From positions 310,001 to 374,000 of the forward strand of contig NZ_JAPMLQ010000002.1 in the NCBI RefSeq assembly GCF_026410305.1: DNA of 64,000 bases. The letters run 5' to 3'. Position 1 is the stretch's first letter. Every line of letters starts with the position of its first letter. This DNA comes from Sulfitobacter sp. F26204 (GTDB taxonomy: Bacteria; Pseudomonadota; Alphaproteobacteria; Rhodobacterales; Rhodobacteraceae). The notes beneath the pieces were generated by a model. That model was not told where the DNA came from. It was given only the letters and a program-made list of their open reading frames with translations, and ran no database searches. This document shows positions 1 through 7,996 of the stretch, piece by piece. Position numbers and translations under genes: made by a program.

Positions 1-2
1 CA

Positions 3-371
3 CCGACTTCCAAAACCGGTGCTGCATTTATGACGCTGATGAACAACGGCGATACGGATGATAGATTGGTTGCTGTTTCCAGCGCTGTGGCCAATAGGGT
101 CGAATTGCACACACACAGACAAAGCGCGGATGGTGTCATGCAGATGATGGAGATCGAAGGTGGTATCGTGGTGCCTGCCGGCGGGATGCATCTACTCAAG
201 CGTGGCGGTGATCATGTGATGTTCATGGGCCTGACTGCGCCATTGGTCCAAGGCGAAGATGTGGAGGTTATCATGACATTTGAACAGGCAGGTGACGTTG
301 AAGTGACCATTCCCGTAGATCATGATCGCAAGCCTGAACACCGTGCCTTGGATCATTCAAAACAAGACTAA
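3..371 (+). CDS. Periplasmic copper chaperone PCu(A)C family, C-terminal part (5' end outside window)
   Basis: The gene enters from the left edge: codons are open from base 3, before the first ATG at 30. The family carries Cu(I) in the periplasm and helps load copper sites of cytochrome oxidase. The full copper motif H-X10-M-X21-H-X-M is present. Counting from the ATG at 30, the first His is residue 29, its Met lies in the MQMM run, and the motif ends in the HVM segment. The pattern GAAFMTLMNNGD at the start is typical of the first beta strand of the domain. The signal peptide and true start lie upstream of the window. The C-terminal tail is His-rich (DHDRKPEHRALDHS). Confidence 0.88.
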   Translation, partial: PTSKTGAAFMTLMNNGDTDDRLVAVSSAVANRVELHTHRQSADGVMQMMEIEGGIVVPAGGMHLLKRGGDHVMFMGLTAPLVQGEDVEVIMTFEQAGDVEVTIPVDHDRKPEHRALDHSKQD

Positions 372-399
372 GGATTGGCGGTGGGCCGTTTGCCCACCG

Positions 400-1092
400 T
401 CATTTGCCCAACAGTTCGTCCACCCATTTTCTGACCGTTTGGGATGCTGGACCGGTCCTGTGTTCCGCAAATTGATTTCCTACCGCCGATTCTTCTAGAT
501 TGAATTCAATGGTATGCGCTCCGTTGCTCCGCGCTTCGGCCACGAAACCGGCAGCAGGATAAACGTTGCCCGAGGTGCCGATCGCAGCAAAGATGTCGGC
601 TTGGGCAAGATGATCGAACAGCCTCTCCATGTCGTAAGGCATTTCCCCGAACCAGACGATGTCAGGCCGTGCAGCGGGTGCCTTGCAAGAAGGGCAGGTA
701 TCACCGGCTTGCATAACCATGGGCGCTGGCCAGCGATGACCACAGGACGCACAGAGCGCACCTTTGAGATGCCCGTGCATGTGATAGAGAGTCTGGGTGC
801 CGCCCCGTTCATGCAAGTCATCGACGTTTTGGGTGATGACCACAACCTCGCCGTCATATTCGGCTTCCAACTGAGCCAATGCCTTGTGAGCCGCGTTGGG
901 CGAAACCTCGGCCGCCTGTGCACGTCGGGCGTTGTAGAAATTCACCACAAGTTCAGGATCGCGCATAAAACCCTCGGGCGTGGCCACATCTTCGACGCGA
1001 TGTTGTGCCCAAAGCCCGTCTTCGGCGCGAAACGTTTCGATTCCGCTTTCGGCTGAGATGCCGGCACCGGTCAGAATAACGATCTTGCTCAT
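400..1092 (-). CDS. cobB: NAD-dependent protein deacylase, sirtuin (CobB/SIRT5 class)
   Basis: A 230-residue sirtuin that removes acyl groups from lysine using NAD. The NAD-binding GAGISAESGI segment is at residues 9-18 and TQNVDDLHERGG is near 88-98. The catalytic His is His106 in MHGH. Four zinc cysteines are C114, C117, C133 and C136. Tyr53 and Arg56 (YNAR) match the Tyr-x-x-Arg pair that class III sirtuins use to bind negatively charged acyl groups, so desuccinylation or demalonylation is likely alongside deacetylation. Length is normal for bacterial CobB. It converges with the copper chaperone gene, leaving a gap of 28 bases, and is not obviously in an operon. Confidence 0.95.
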   Translation of the reverse strand: MSKIVILTGAGISAESGIETFRAEDGLWAQHRVEDVATPEGFMRDPELVVNFYNARRAQAAEVSPNAAHKALAQLEAEYDGEVVVITQNVDDLHERGGTQTLYHMHGHLKGALCASCGHRWPAPMVMQAGDTCPSCKAPAARPDIVWFGEMPYDMERLFDHLAQADIFAAIGTSGNVYPAAGFVAEARSNGAHTIEFNLEESAVGNQFAEHRTGPASQTVRKWVDELLGK

Positions 1093-1258
1093 GTGCAGGG
1101 GCTCCTTGCGGTATGGCGTTCAGATGCTTGGGCAGTCGTGACGGACCTGAAGTATGTGAAAGCATTGAGGCACTGCGTCAAGGGGCAGGTTTGTTGTGGC
1201 CTGGCCTTGCGGCGAGGCGCGTTTGATCGCAATTTGGGTGAACTATGGAGGGACCATC

Positions 1259-2134
1259 ATGAAAATTGCCACCGCGGCCTATCCTTTGGATGTGCTCACA
1301 TCCTGGGCGCACTATGAGGACAAGCTGGCCACCTGGGTTGCAGAGGCCGCGGCAGAGAGCGCGGAACTGCTGGTTTTCCCAGAATATGGCGCATTGGAAC
1401 TGGCAACTCTTGATGGGCTGGACGTGGCCAGTGATCTGGAGAAATCACTTTTTGCGACTTCAGACAGGATCCCGGATACAGATGCTTTACATCTTCGACT
1501 GGCAGCAGAATATGGTGTGCACATCATTGCGGCGTCGGCTCCCGCAGCGACGACCTCGCGCCCGGTAAACCGGGCAAGGTTGATCACCCCCACAGGTCAG
1601 GTCGGGGTGCAGGACAAACAGATCATGACCCGTTTTGAAGATGAAGTCTGGGGTGTGACCCCCGGAAATGCCTTGCAGGTGTTTGATACGGTTCTGGGCA
1701 AGATCGGTATTCTGATCTGTTATGACAGCGAATTTCCTCTGTTGGGGCATGCACTTAGAGAATGTGATGTAATCTGCGTCCCCAGTGTCACCGAAACTTT
1801 GGGGGGATATTGGCGTGTGCGCATCGGATCGATGGCGCGGGCATTGGAAAATCAATGTGTCACGGCGATGTCATCGGTGGTCGGTCCGGCGAATTGGTCA
1901 GAGGCGCTGGGCAATTCTTTTGGTGCGGGCGGCATATTCACCCCACCTGACAAGGGCCTTCCACAGAATGGTGTGCTTGCCGAAGGTGTGTTAAACCAAC
2001 CCGGCTGGACCTATGGCGAAATTGATCTGGGCCATATCGCAGAAGTGCGCCGCGACGGTATTGTGCTGAACCGCAACCACTGGCAACATCAAATCGGGCG
2101 TGATACCCCTGCGACACTCGTGCGATTGCGCTGA
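1259..2134 (+). CDS. Carbon-nitrogen hydrolase (nitrilase superfamily amidase)
   Basis: A 291-residue cytoplasmic CN hydrolase of unknown substrate. The catalytic Glu-Lys-Cys triad is visible: Glu42 in FPEYGALEL, Lys120 in QDKQIMTRFE and Cys154 in ILICYDSEFP. The ATG at 1259 is chosen because GGAGG lies just upstream (about 1247-1252) and the family begins at this point; an in-frame extension to 1196 has no ribosome site of note. Bacterial relatives include omega-amidase-like and N-carbamoyl amine hydrolases, but the sequence alone does not pick one. It precedes infA by about 80 bases containing two small hairpins and is probably a separate transcription unit. Confidence 0.88.
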   Translation: MKIATAAYPLDVLTSWAHYEDKLATWVAEAAAESAELLVFPEYGALELATLDGLDVASDLEKSLFATSDRIPDTDALHLRLAAEYGVHIIAASAPAATTSRPVNRARLITPTGQVGVQDKQIMTRFEDEVWGVTPGNALQVFDTVLGKIGILICYDSEFPLLGHALRECDVICVPSVTETLGGYWRVRIGSMARALENQCVTAMSSVVGPANWSEALGNSFGAGGIFTPPDKGLPQNGVLAEGVLNQPGWTYGEIDLGHIAEVRRDGIVLNRNHWQHQIGRDTPATLVRLR

Positions 2135-2159
2135 ATAGCCCTTGAAAATTGCTGCGGAT

Positions 2160-2195
2160 GCGCTCATTTAAGCGCGGAACCCCGAATTTCGGGGT
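2160..2195 (+). terminator. Two tandem hairpins between the CN-hydrolase gene and infA
   Basis: The first hairpin pairs GCGCT (2160-2164) with AGCGC (2171-2175). The second pairs ACCCCGA (2179-2185) with TCGGGGT (2189-2195) around a 3-base loop. Neither is followed by a T run, so they are weak terminators or infA leader structures. Confidence 0.4.
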
Positions 2196-2215
2196 GAGTC
2201 TGTTTAGGAGAGACC

Positions 2216-2434
2216 ATGGCCAAGGAAGATACGCTCGAATTTCCCGGTGTCGTTAAGGAACTCCTGCCTAACGCGACGTTTCGGGTCGAGCTTGAGAACG
2301 GCCATGAGATCATCGCGCATACGGCGGGCAAGATGCGTAAAAACCGCATCCGCGTTCTGGCTGGCGACAAGGTACAAGTCGAAATGACCCCATATGATCT
2401 GACCAAAGGTCGGATCAACTATCGTTTCAAATAG
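2216..2434 (+). CDS. infA: Translation initiation factor IF-1
   Basis: A 72-residue S1/OB-fold protein that fills the ribosomal A site during initiation and helps IF-2 and IF-3. It begins [13 protein letters not shown] and contains the conserved [20 protein letters not shown] core and YDLTKGRI ending, full length and intact. A good ribosome site (AGGAGA) precedes the ATG. It heads the infA-maf-RNase E/G-yacG cluster common in Rhodobacterales. A 9-bp hairpin separates it from maf, which would let infA be expressed more highly than the genes behind it. Confidence 0.98.
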   Translation: MAKEDTLEFPGVVKELLPNATFRVELENGHEIIAHTAGKMRKNRIRVLAGDKVQVEMTPYDLTKGRINYRFK

Positions 2435-2449
2435 GACGACAGCAGTCGT

Positions 2450-2474
2450 GATCCGCGCTGTTCTGGCGCGGATC
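2450..2474 (+). terminator. Intercistronic hairpin between infA and maf
   Basis: GATCCGCGC (2450-2458) pairs perfectly with GCGCGGATC (2466-2474) around a 7-base loop. No T run follows, so it is more likely a partial terminator or mRNA-stabilising hairpin than a full stop. Confidence 0.5.
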
Positions 2475-2491
2475 GGGGCGGAGCACCCCGT

Positions 2492-3073
2492 ATGATGCAA
2501 TTTATCCTCGGTTCAGGCTCCCCGCGCCGACTAGAGCTTCTCGCCCAAATGGGCGTGGTGCCCGATGCCGTGCAGGCACCCGACATCGATGAAACCCCCG
2601 AAAAAGCGGAATTGCCGCGCCCCTATTGCGGGCGTATGGCACGAGAAAAGGTCGCGGCGGTGCCGGCCGGTCCGCAGGATATTGTGCTTTGTGCAGATAC
2701 CACCGTTGCATTGGGCCGTCGTATCCTGGGCAAACCTTCGGATGTGATGGAGGCAGAGGCGTTTTTGCGAATGCTGTCAGGGCGGCGCCACAAGGTGATC
2801 ACCGCCGTTGCCGTCAAAAAAGGTGACAAGATCTGGGAACGCGACGTGCAGTCATTCGTCAAGATGAAGTCATTGTCCGAGTTGGAGATCAAAGCCTATC
2901 TTGCCAGCAACGACTGGCAGGGAAAGGCGGGGGGATACGGTATCCAGGGGCCTGCCGGCGCGATGATCCCCTGGATCAGCGGTTCCTTCACCGGCATCGT
3001 TGGCTTGCCGCTCGCGGAAACTGCAAACCTGCTGGTTGCAGCAGGGTATCCCTTGCACAGAGGCACCATATGA
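2492..3073 (+). CDS. maf: Maf-family nucleotide pyrophosphatase
   Basis: A 193-residue Maf protein, a house-cleaning enzyme that hydrolyses non-canonical or methylated nucleoside triphosphates; older work linked it to septum formation. The N-terminal [15 protein letters not shown] loop and the acidic CADTTVALG segment are the family hallmarks, and the length is typical. Two adjacent ATGs (2492, 2495) are possible starts. Its stop overlaps the RNase E/G start by four bases, so the two genes are translationally coupled. Which Maf subclass it belongs to (dTTP/UTP or 7-methyl-GTP) cannot be fixed by eye. Confidence 0.92.
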   Translation: MMQFILGSGSPRRLELLAQMGVVPDAVQAPDIDETPEKAELPRPYCGRMAREKVAAVPAGPQDIVLCADTTVALGRRILGKPSDVMEAEAFLRMLSGRRHKVITAVAVKKGDKIWERDVQSFVKMKSLSELEIKAYLASNDWQGKAGGYGIQGPAGAMIPWISGSFTGIVGLPLAETANLLVAAGYPLHRGTI

Positions 3074-4092
3074 AGGGGCGCACGATTATTCTGGACCATC
3101 TCGGCGAGGTCGAAGCTGCTGCCCTCATGGTCGATGGCAAGCTGGATGATCTCTTGGTCGACAGCGACGCACCGCGTCCAGGCACGGTGTACCGTGCGAT
3201 TGCGGACCGTCCGGTAAAGGGACAGGGCGGCATGTTCCTGAAAACCCCGGATGGATCGGCGTTTCTACGTCAGATCAAAGGGCTGGCACCGGGGCAACCA
3301 ATCCTTGTGCAGGTCTCAGGCTATGCCGAACCGGGCAAGGCGATCCCCGTGACGAATAAACTATTGTTCAAAAGCCGCTATGCCATAGTCACACCAGAGG
3401 CGCCGGGTCTCAATATTTCGCGCAGCATTCGCGACGAAGAGGAACGTGACCGTCTTTTGGAAATCGCCCATGACGTTGCGGGCGAAACCAGCTATGGTGT
3501 GATCTTGCGTTCATCCTGCCTTGGTGTAGACGGAGAAGAAATCGAATCCGATATCGCTGCGATGCTGGATCTCGCCGGAACAATTCTGGACGACAGGTCG
3601 GCGGATATGGACCTTTTGGTTCAGGGGGATGGTCCTCATGTGCTTGCGTGGCGCGAATGGACTGCGCCGGCCGAAGTCGTTACCGAGAGTGGCGGGTTTG
3701 ACAGCCACGGGGTGCTTGACGCGCTTGAAGATGCCAAAGGCATTGCCGTGGGACTTAGCGGTGGTGCGTTCATGTATGTCGAAGCGACACGCGCCCTGAT
3801 TGCCATTGATGTCAACACAGGCAACGACGCTTCGCTCGCAGCGGGGATCAAGGCGAATATGGCCTGCGCACGTTTGCTGCCACGCGCCCTGCGGGTGAGG
3901 GGTTTGGGGGGGCAAATCACACTCGATCTTGCCCCGATGCCCAAAAAGGAACGACGCCCTTTCGAAAACGCCCTGCGGGCCGCATTTCGCAGTGATGACG
4001 TGGAAACGACGCTGGTGGGCTGGACCCCTCTGGGCCATTATGAGCTTCAGCGAAAAAGATCCCGTGCAGCTTTGAATGAGGTCCTTGGATGA
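3070..4092 (+). CDS. Ribonuclease E/G family protein, short form without zinc-link
   Basis: A 340-residue endoribonuclease of the RNase E/G family, involved in RNA processing or decay. The two catalytic metal-binding aspartates appear as Asp247 in AIDVNTG and Asp286 in ITLDLAPM. The protein is clearly shorter than E. coli RNase G (about 490 residues) or the RNase E catalytic half. It ends right after HYELQRKR, where the CPxC zinc-link and small domain would follow. Rhodobacterales also carry a full RNase E, so this is likely a paralog. It overlaps maf (4 bases) and yacG (ATGA). Without the zinc-link the usual tetramer cannot form in the standard way. Confidence 0.88.
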   Translation: MKGRTIILDHLGEVEAAALMVDGKLDDLLVDSDAPRPGTVYRAIADRPVKGQGGMFLKTPDGSAFLRQIKGLAPGQPILVQVSGYAEPGKAIPVTNKLLFKSRYAIVTPEAPGLNISRSIRDEEERDRLLEIAHDVAGETSYGVILRSSCLGVDGEEIESDIAAMLDLAGTILDDRSADMDLLVQGDGPHVLAWREWTAPAEVVTESGGFDSHGVLDALEDAKGIAVGLSGGAFMYVEATRALIAIDVNTGNDASLAAGIKANMACARLLPRALRVRGLGGQITLDLAPMPKKERRPFENALRAAFRSDDVETTLVGWTPLGHYELQRKRSRAALNEVLG

Positions 4093-4280
4093 GCTGTCCT
4101 ATGTGTCGCGCAACGACCAATCCCAAGTATCGCCCGTTCTGTTCGCGCCGTTGTGCTGATCTGGATCTTGCCAAGTGGTTTAATGGCTCCTATGCGACAC
4201 CGTCGCGTGATCCCGAAGATATTGAGGCCGCGATCGAACTAACTGAAGCTGCTGAAGAGCCATTGCAGAAAAAACATTAA
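4089..4280 (+). CDS. yacG: DNA gyrase inhibitor YacG (zinc finger)
   Basis: A 63-residue zinc protein. The four zinc ligands are CPMC near the N terminus and CSRRC at about residues 18-22, followed by the conserved ADLDLAKWFNGSY stretch. In E. coli YacG binds GyrB and blocks DNA binding by gyrase. The C-terminal third is acidic (DPEDIEAAIELTEAAEE). It starts inside the stop region of the RNase E/G gene with an ATGA overlap, so expression is coupled. It is the last gene of the infA cluster; only weak hairpins follow at 4283-4310. Confidence 0.95.
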   Translation: MSCPMCRATTNPKYRPFCSRRCADLDLAKWFNGSYATPSRDPEDIEAAIELTEAAEEPLQKKH

Positions 4281-4401
4281 GTCGGCCATTTGGCCGTGGC
4301 TGGCACAGCCGTCATGAACATGCTCGGCCTGTCACTTGTAGGGTAGGGAAGCTGGGTGGCGTGATCGCGATGGCCCGTGCCCGATGAAGATCGCCAAACC
4401 C

Positions 4402-5142
4402 CTATAGCGATGCTTCGAAAAGTTGTTGGGTGTAGGGGTGGCGCGCATCCATTTTGCGTAGCGCGGCCACGCTCATGATTTCGACAATTTCACCGCTTTT
4501 CATCACGGCAAGACGATCACACATGTGGCCAACGACAGAAAGATCATGCGAAACCATCAGGTAGGTCAATCCACGCGCCGCGCGCAAATCAGTCAACAGG
4601 TTCAGGATTTCAGCCTGAACCGACACATCCAGAGCCGAGGTTGGCTCATCCAGCAACAGCAATTCGGGTTCGGGGGCAAGGGCACGGGCAATGGCGACCC
4701 TTTGGCGCTGCCCACCGGAAAGTTGATGCGGGTAGCGAAAGCGGAATTTCTGACCCAGCCCGACATCATCAAGTAGTTTCACCACCCGGTTGTCGATGTC
4801 CTGAAAGCCGTGCAAATGAAGGGTTTCTCCCAATACCTGATCGACAGAATGGCGTGGATGCAATGAAGCGTAAGGGTCCTGAAAAACCATCTGGACCTGC
4901 TTGTAAAAAGACTTGGGGCGCCTCTTGGAGATCGTTTGACCCTCAATGCTCAGAGTGCCGGACCAGTCAGGGGCCAATCCGGTGATGGCACGCAAGATGG
5001 TGGATTTACCTGACCCGCTTTCGCCTACCAAACCGAAACTTTCGCCCCGCGCCACGGCGAAGGTTGCGTTTTTAACCGCATCAACGCGCTGTTGATGTTT
5101 GCCGAACCAAACGTTCAGCCCGTCTACTTCCAACATACTCAT
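4402..5142 (-). CDS. Oligopeptide ABC transporter ATP-binding subunit (DppF/OppF type)
   Basis: A 246-residue nucleotide-binding subunit. Walker A is GESGSGKST, the signature is LSGGQRQR and Walker B is LLLLDEPTSALD. The start at 5142 is chosen because it forms an ATGA overlap with the stop of the upstream ATPase gene. It pairs with the DppD-like ATPase next door to power import through the two permeases. It is the last gene of the dipeptidase-dppABCDF-type operon and lacks a strong terminator. Confidence 0.92.
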   Translation of the reverse strand: MSMLEVDGLNVWFGKHQQRVDAVKNATFAVARGESFGLVGESGSGKSTILRAITGLAPDWSGTLSIEGQTISKRRPKSFYKQVQMVFQDPYASLHPRHSVDQVLGETLHLHGFQDIDNRVVKLLDDVGLGQKFRFRYPHQLSGGQRQRVAIARALAPEPELLLLDEPTSALDVSVQAEILNLLTDLRAARGLTYLMVSHDLSVVGHMCDRLAVMKSGEIVEIMSVAALRKMDARHPYTQQLFEASL

Positions 5143-5999
5143 ATCCGACCACTCACACTTGGAGCTTCCGACCATTCAGGATCGCGTTGCAATACTTCCA
5201 ACCGCTTGCTGGGAGCATCCAGACGAGGCAGAGAGTTCAACAAACCGCGGGTATAGGGGTGTTGCGCATCGTGCAGTTTGTCAGCATCGCATACCTCGAC
5301 CACGCGACCTGCGTACATGATCAAGACGCGGTCGCAAAAATCGGCTACGAGGTTCAGGTCATGGCTGATAAAGATCAGGCCCATACCGCGTTCCTTGACC
5401 AGCTTGTCCATAATATCAAGTACCTGACGTTGCACCGATACATCCAAGGCCGAAGTCGGTTCGTCCGCAATGAGGATTTCGGGATTCGGGATCAACATCA
5501 TTGCGATCATGATGCGCTGGCCCATGCCGCCCGACATTTCATGTGGATAGGCCCGCATCACCCGTTCAGGGCTGCTGATCGAAACCGCCTCCAGCATTTC
5601 TATGGATTTACGATAGGCGTCGCCCTTGGAAACGGCATTATGCAGGCGATAGGCTTCGATGATCTGGTCACCAATGGTCATTACGGGATTCAGGGAAAAT
5701 TTGGGATCCTGCATCACCATGCTGATCCGTTGACCGCGCACGGCTCGCATTTCCTTTTCCGATTTTGTTTGCAGGTCAATACCGTCAAGTTTGATGTGAT
5801 CTGCCTCGACGATCCCAGGCTTGCGGATCAGGCGCAAAATGGCGCGGCCGGTCATCGACTTTCCTGACCCGCTTTCGCCCACAATGCCAAGTCGTTCGCG
5901 CCCGAGCGTAAAGGATACACCGCGCACGGCGTCAAAGATGCCATGCCGCGAGGGAAATTTGACCCACAAGTTTTCTACATCAAGAAGGGTATTCATCAT
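5139..5999 (-). CDS. Oligopeptide ABC transporter ATP-binding subunit (DppD/OppD type)
   Basis: A 286-residue ATPase. Walker A is GESGSGKSM, with Met at the position that is more often Thr or Ser. The signature is MSGGMGQR and Walker B is ILIADEPTSALD. The C-terminal part has the peptide-transporter extension beginning HPYTRGLLNSLPRLD. The start overlaps the stop of the permease gene by ATGA. A cysteine cluster of the kind found in many OppD C termini is not evident here. Confidence 0.92.
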   Translation of the reverse strand: MMNTLLDVENLWVKFPSRHGIFDAVRGVSFTLGRERLGIVGESGSGKSMTGRAILRLIRKPGIVEADHIKLDGIDLQTKSEKEMRAVRGQRISMVMQDPKFSLNPVMTIGDQIIEAYRLHNAVSKGDAYRKSIEMLEAVSISSPERVMRAYPHEMSGGMGQRIMIAMMLIPNPEILIADEPTSALDVSVQRQVLDIMDKLVKERGMGLIFISHDLNLVADFCDRVLIMYAGRVVEVCDADKLHDAQHPYTRGLLNSLPRLDAPSKRLEVLQRDPEWSEAPSVSGRI

Positions 6000-6907
6000 T
6001 CGCCTGCCTTTGGATCAAGTACGTCGCGCAGGCCATCGCCCAACAGGTTGAACGCCAGGGAGACCGTAAAAATGGCGAGGCCGGGAACCGTAGCGACCCA
6101 CCAGTGATCAAGAATGAAGCGCCGTCCTTCTGAAATCATCGCGCCCCACTCGGGGCTGGGTGGCTGTGCGCCAAGCCCCAAGAACCCCAGCCCGGCCGCG
6201 GCAAGGATGATGCCTGCCATATCCAGCGTGACCCGCACAATCAGAGAGGAAATACACAATGGCCAGATATGTTTGGTGATGATGCGCAAGGCCCCGGCAC
6301 CCTGCAATTTGATCGCGCTGATGTAGTCGGAGGATCGGATCGTCAGGGTTTCGGCTCTTGAAATCCGCGCATAGGGCGGCCAGGCCGTCAACGAAATTGC
6401 CAGAACGGCATTTTCGATGCCCGCCCCCAATGCCGCGACAAAGGCCAAGGCCAGAACCAACCGTGGAAATGCGAGGAAGATGTCGGTGATGCGCATCAGG
6501 ATGGCATCGGTCCAGCCACCTACATAGCCCGATACCGTGCCGACCAGCAGCCCGACGATCGGGGCGATCAGAGCAACAAGTGCCACGATATAGAGGGTGA
6601 TCCGCGTCCCGTAAATCAGACGGGACAATATATCGCGCCCAAGGCTGTCGGTTCCAAAGACATGGCCTTCTACTCCGAGAGGGGCAAGTCGGTTGCCCAG
6701 ATCCTGTACAAAGGGATCGTAGGGGGCCAGCAGAGGTGCGGCCGCCGCAACAAACAACATCGCCACCAAGATGCCCAGACCGATCATGGCCATGGTGTTG
6801 GAACGCAAGGTCAGCCAACCTTTGTAGAATGCTGAAATTTTGGCATGCCGACGTGACGTCGGGGTTTCGGTGAGAAGCCACTGGCGTAGCGTTTGAGTCT
6901 CAGACAT
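5996..6907 (-). CDS. Oligopeptide ABC transporter permease (DppC type)
   Basis: A 303-residue inner-membrane permease. An N-terminal cytoplasmic segment leads into a first membrane helix (about residues 38-60). The DppC-family N-terminal signature FGTDSLGRDILSRLIYG follows, and the EAA loop (ISRAETLTIRSSDYISA) contacts the ATPases. Four or more further helices are visible. It lies 15 bases downstream of the DppB-type permease and overlaps the first ATPase gene. Confidence 0.93.
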   Translation of the reverse strand: MSETQTLRQWLLTETPTSRRHAKISAFYKGWLTLRSNTMAMIGLGILVAMLFVAAAAPLLAPYDPFVQDLGNRLAPLGVEGHVFGTDSLGRDILSRLIYGTRITLYIVALVALIAPIVGLLVGTVSGYVGGWTDAILMRITDIFLAFPRLVLALAFVAALGAGIENAVLAISLTAWPPYARISRAETLTIRSSDYISAIKLQGAGALRIITKHIWPLCISSLIVRVTLDMAGIILAAAGLGFLGLGAQPPSPEWGAMISEGRRFILDHWWVATVPGLAIFTVSLAFNLLGDGLRDVLDPKAGE

Positions 6908-6922
6908 CTGGGAACCGCCCTT

Positions 6923-7996
6923 CTATTTCGCTCGGGGGTCAAAGATCTTGTAAAGAAGATCCGAAAATATATTGAGAAGGATAAAGATCAATCCAACGAC
7001 CACTGTACCGCCCATCACGGCATTCATATCAGCGCTGAGCAAGGCGGTCGTGATGTAGCTGCCGATCCCCGGCCAGCTAAAGATGATCTCTGTCAGGACG
7101 GAACCTTCCAGCAGGCCTGCATAGCTCAGGGCGATGACGGTTATCAACTGCACTCGGATATTCTTGAAGGCATGTTTCCACACTACGTTCCATTCGGACA
7201 TGCCTTTGACCCGGGCGGTGGTGACGTATTCCGCACTGAGTTGTTCCAGCATGAAGGATCGTGTCATCCGGCTGATATAGGCCAGTGAATAATACCCAAG
7301 AAGGGAGGCGGGCAATATGATGTGGCTGAAGGCGTCTTTGAAAACGGCCCAATTACCATCTATGATGGAGTCGACCAGGATCATTCCGGTGACGGATGGC
7401 ACTACATCAACGTAAAAGATGCCGACACGGCCTGGTCCGCCGACCCAACCCAGAATGCCGTAAAAGATGAGCAAGCCGATAAGGCCAAGCCAAAAGATTG
7501 GCATGGAATATCCAATCAATGCCACCACGCGGGCGATCTGGTCGATCCATTTCCCCTGGTTGACGGCGGCGAGAACACCCAATGGCACACCTAAAACAAT
7601 CCCGAAGAATATCCCAATGGTTGCCAATTCCAGCGTGGCAGGAAAGACGCGTGCGATGTCTTCCGCGACGGGTCTGGCGTTCAACAGGGAGGTGCCAAAG
7701 TCGAGATGGATCACGTCCCATAAATAATACAGAAATTGTACCAGCAGCGGCTTGTCCAGGCCAAGCTGCAGATAGACGGCATCATAATTCGCCTGCGAGG
7801 CGCGTTCCCCGACGATGGAGAGCACCGGGTCAATCGGCATGATGCGCCCGATGACAAAGGTGACCAGCAGTAACCCCAACAAGGTGACGATGATTGAGGT
7901 CAAGGTGCCGAGAATAACCTTTACCGTAGGTCCGAACCTATGAAAAAGAGGCGCCCGGATAGGGCGCCCCTCGCTGTTGTTTTCGCTCAGGGCCAT
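6923..7996 (-). CDS. Oligopeptide ABC transporter permease (DppB type)
   Basis: A 357-residue permease with an N-terminal helix (VKVILGTLTSIIVTLLGLLL region), the DppB-type MPIDPVLSIVGERAS segment, and an EAA loop reading YVTTARVKGMSEWNVVWKH. The ATG at 7996 directly abuts the stop of the binding-protein gene. That start places a terminator-like hairpin (7943-7968) inside the first codons. A later TTG at 7903, just before the first helix, is therefore possible, although it has no convincing ribosome site. The long cytoplasmic N terminus is unusual for the family. Confidence 0.88.
   Translation of the reverse strand: MALSENNSEGRPIRAPLFHRFGPTVKVILGTLTSIIVTLLGLLLVTFVIGRIMPIDPVLSIVGERASQANYDAVYLQLGLDKPLLVQFLYYLWDVIHLDFGTSLLNARPVAEDIARVFPATLELATIGIFFGIVLGVPLGVLAAVNQGKWIDQIARVVALIGYSMPIFWLGLIGLLIFYGILGWVGGPGRVGIFYVDVVPSVTGMILVDSIIDGNWAVFKDAFSHIILPASLLGYYSLAYISRMTRSFMLEQLSAEYVTTARVKGMSEWNVVWKHAFKNIRVQLITVIALSYAGLLEGSVLTEIIFSWPGIGSYITTALLSADMNAVMGGTVVVGLIFILLNIFSDLLYKIFDPRAK
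7943..7968 (-). terminator. Terminator-like hairpin at the 5' end of the DppB-type gene
   Basis: On the minus strand GGCGCCC and GGGCGCC form a 7-bp GC stem with a 5-base loop, followed by TC and then TTTTT (7943-7947). The form matches an intrinsic terminator. It lies just after the binding-protein gene and could lower permease expression relative to the binding protein. Confidence 0.6.

Noticed and set aside
4281-4401. Possible tRNA or strong terminator between yacG and the peptide ATPase gene
   Set aside because: Only short GGCC and GGCT hairpins are visible; no cloverleaf and no T run.
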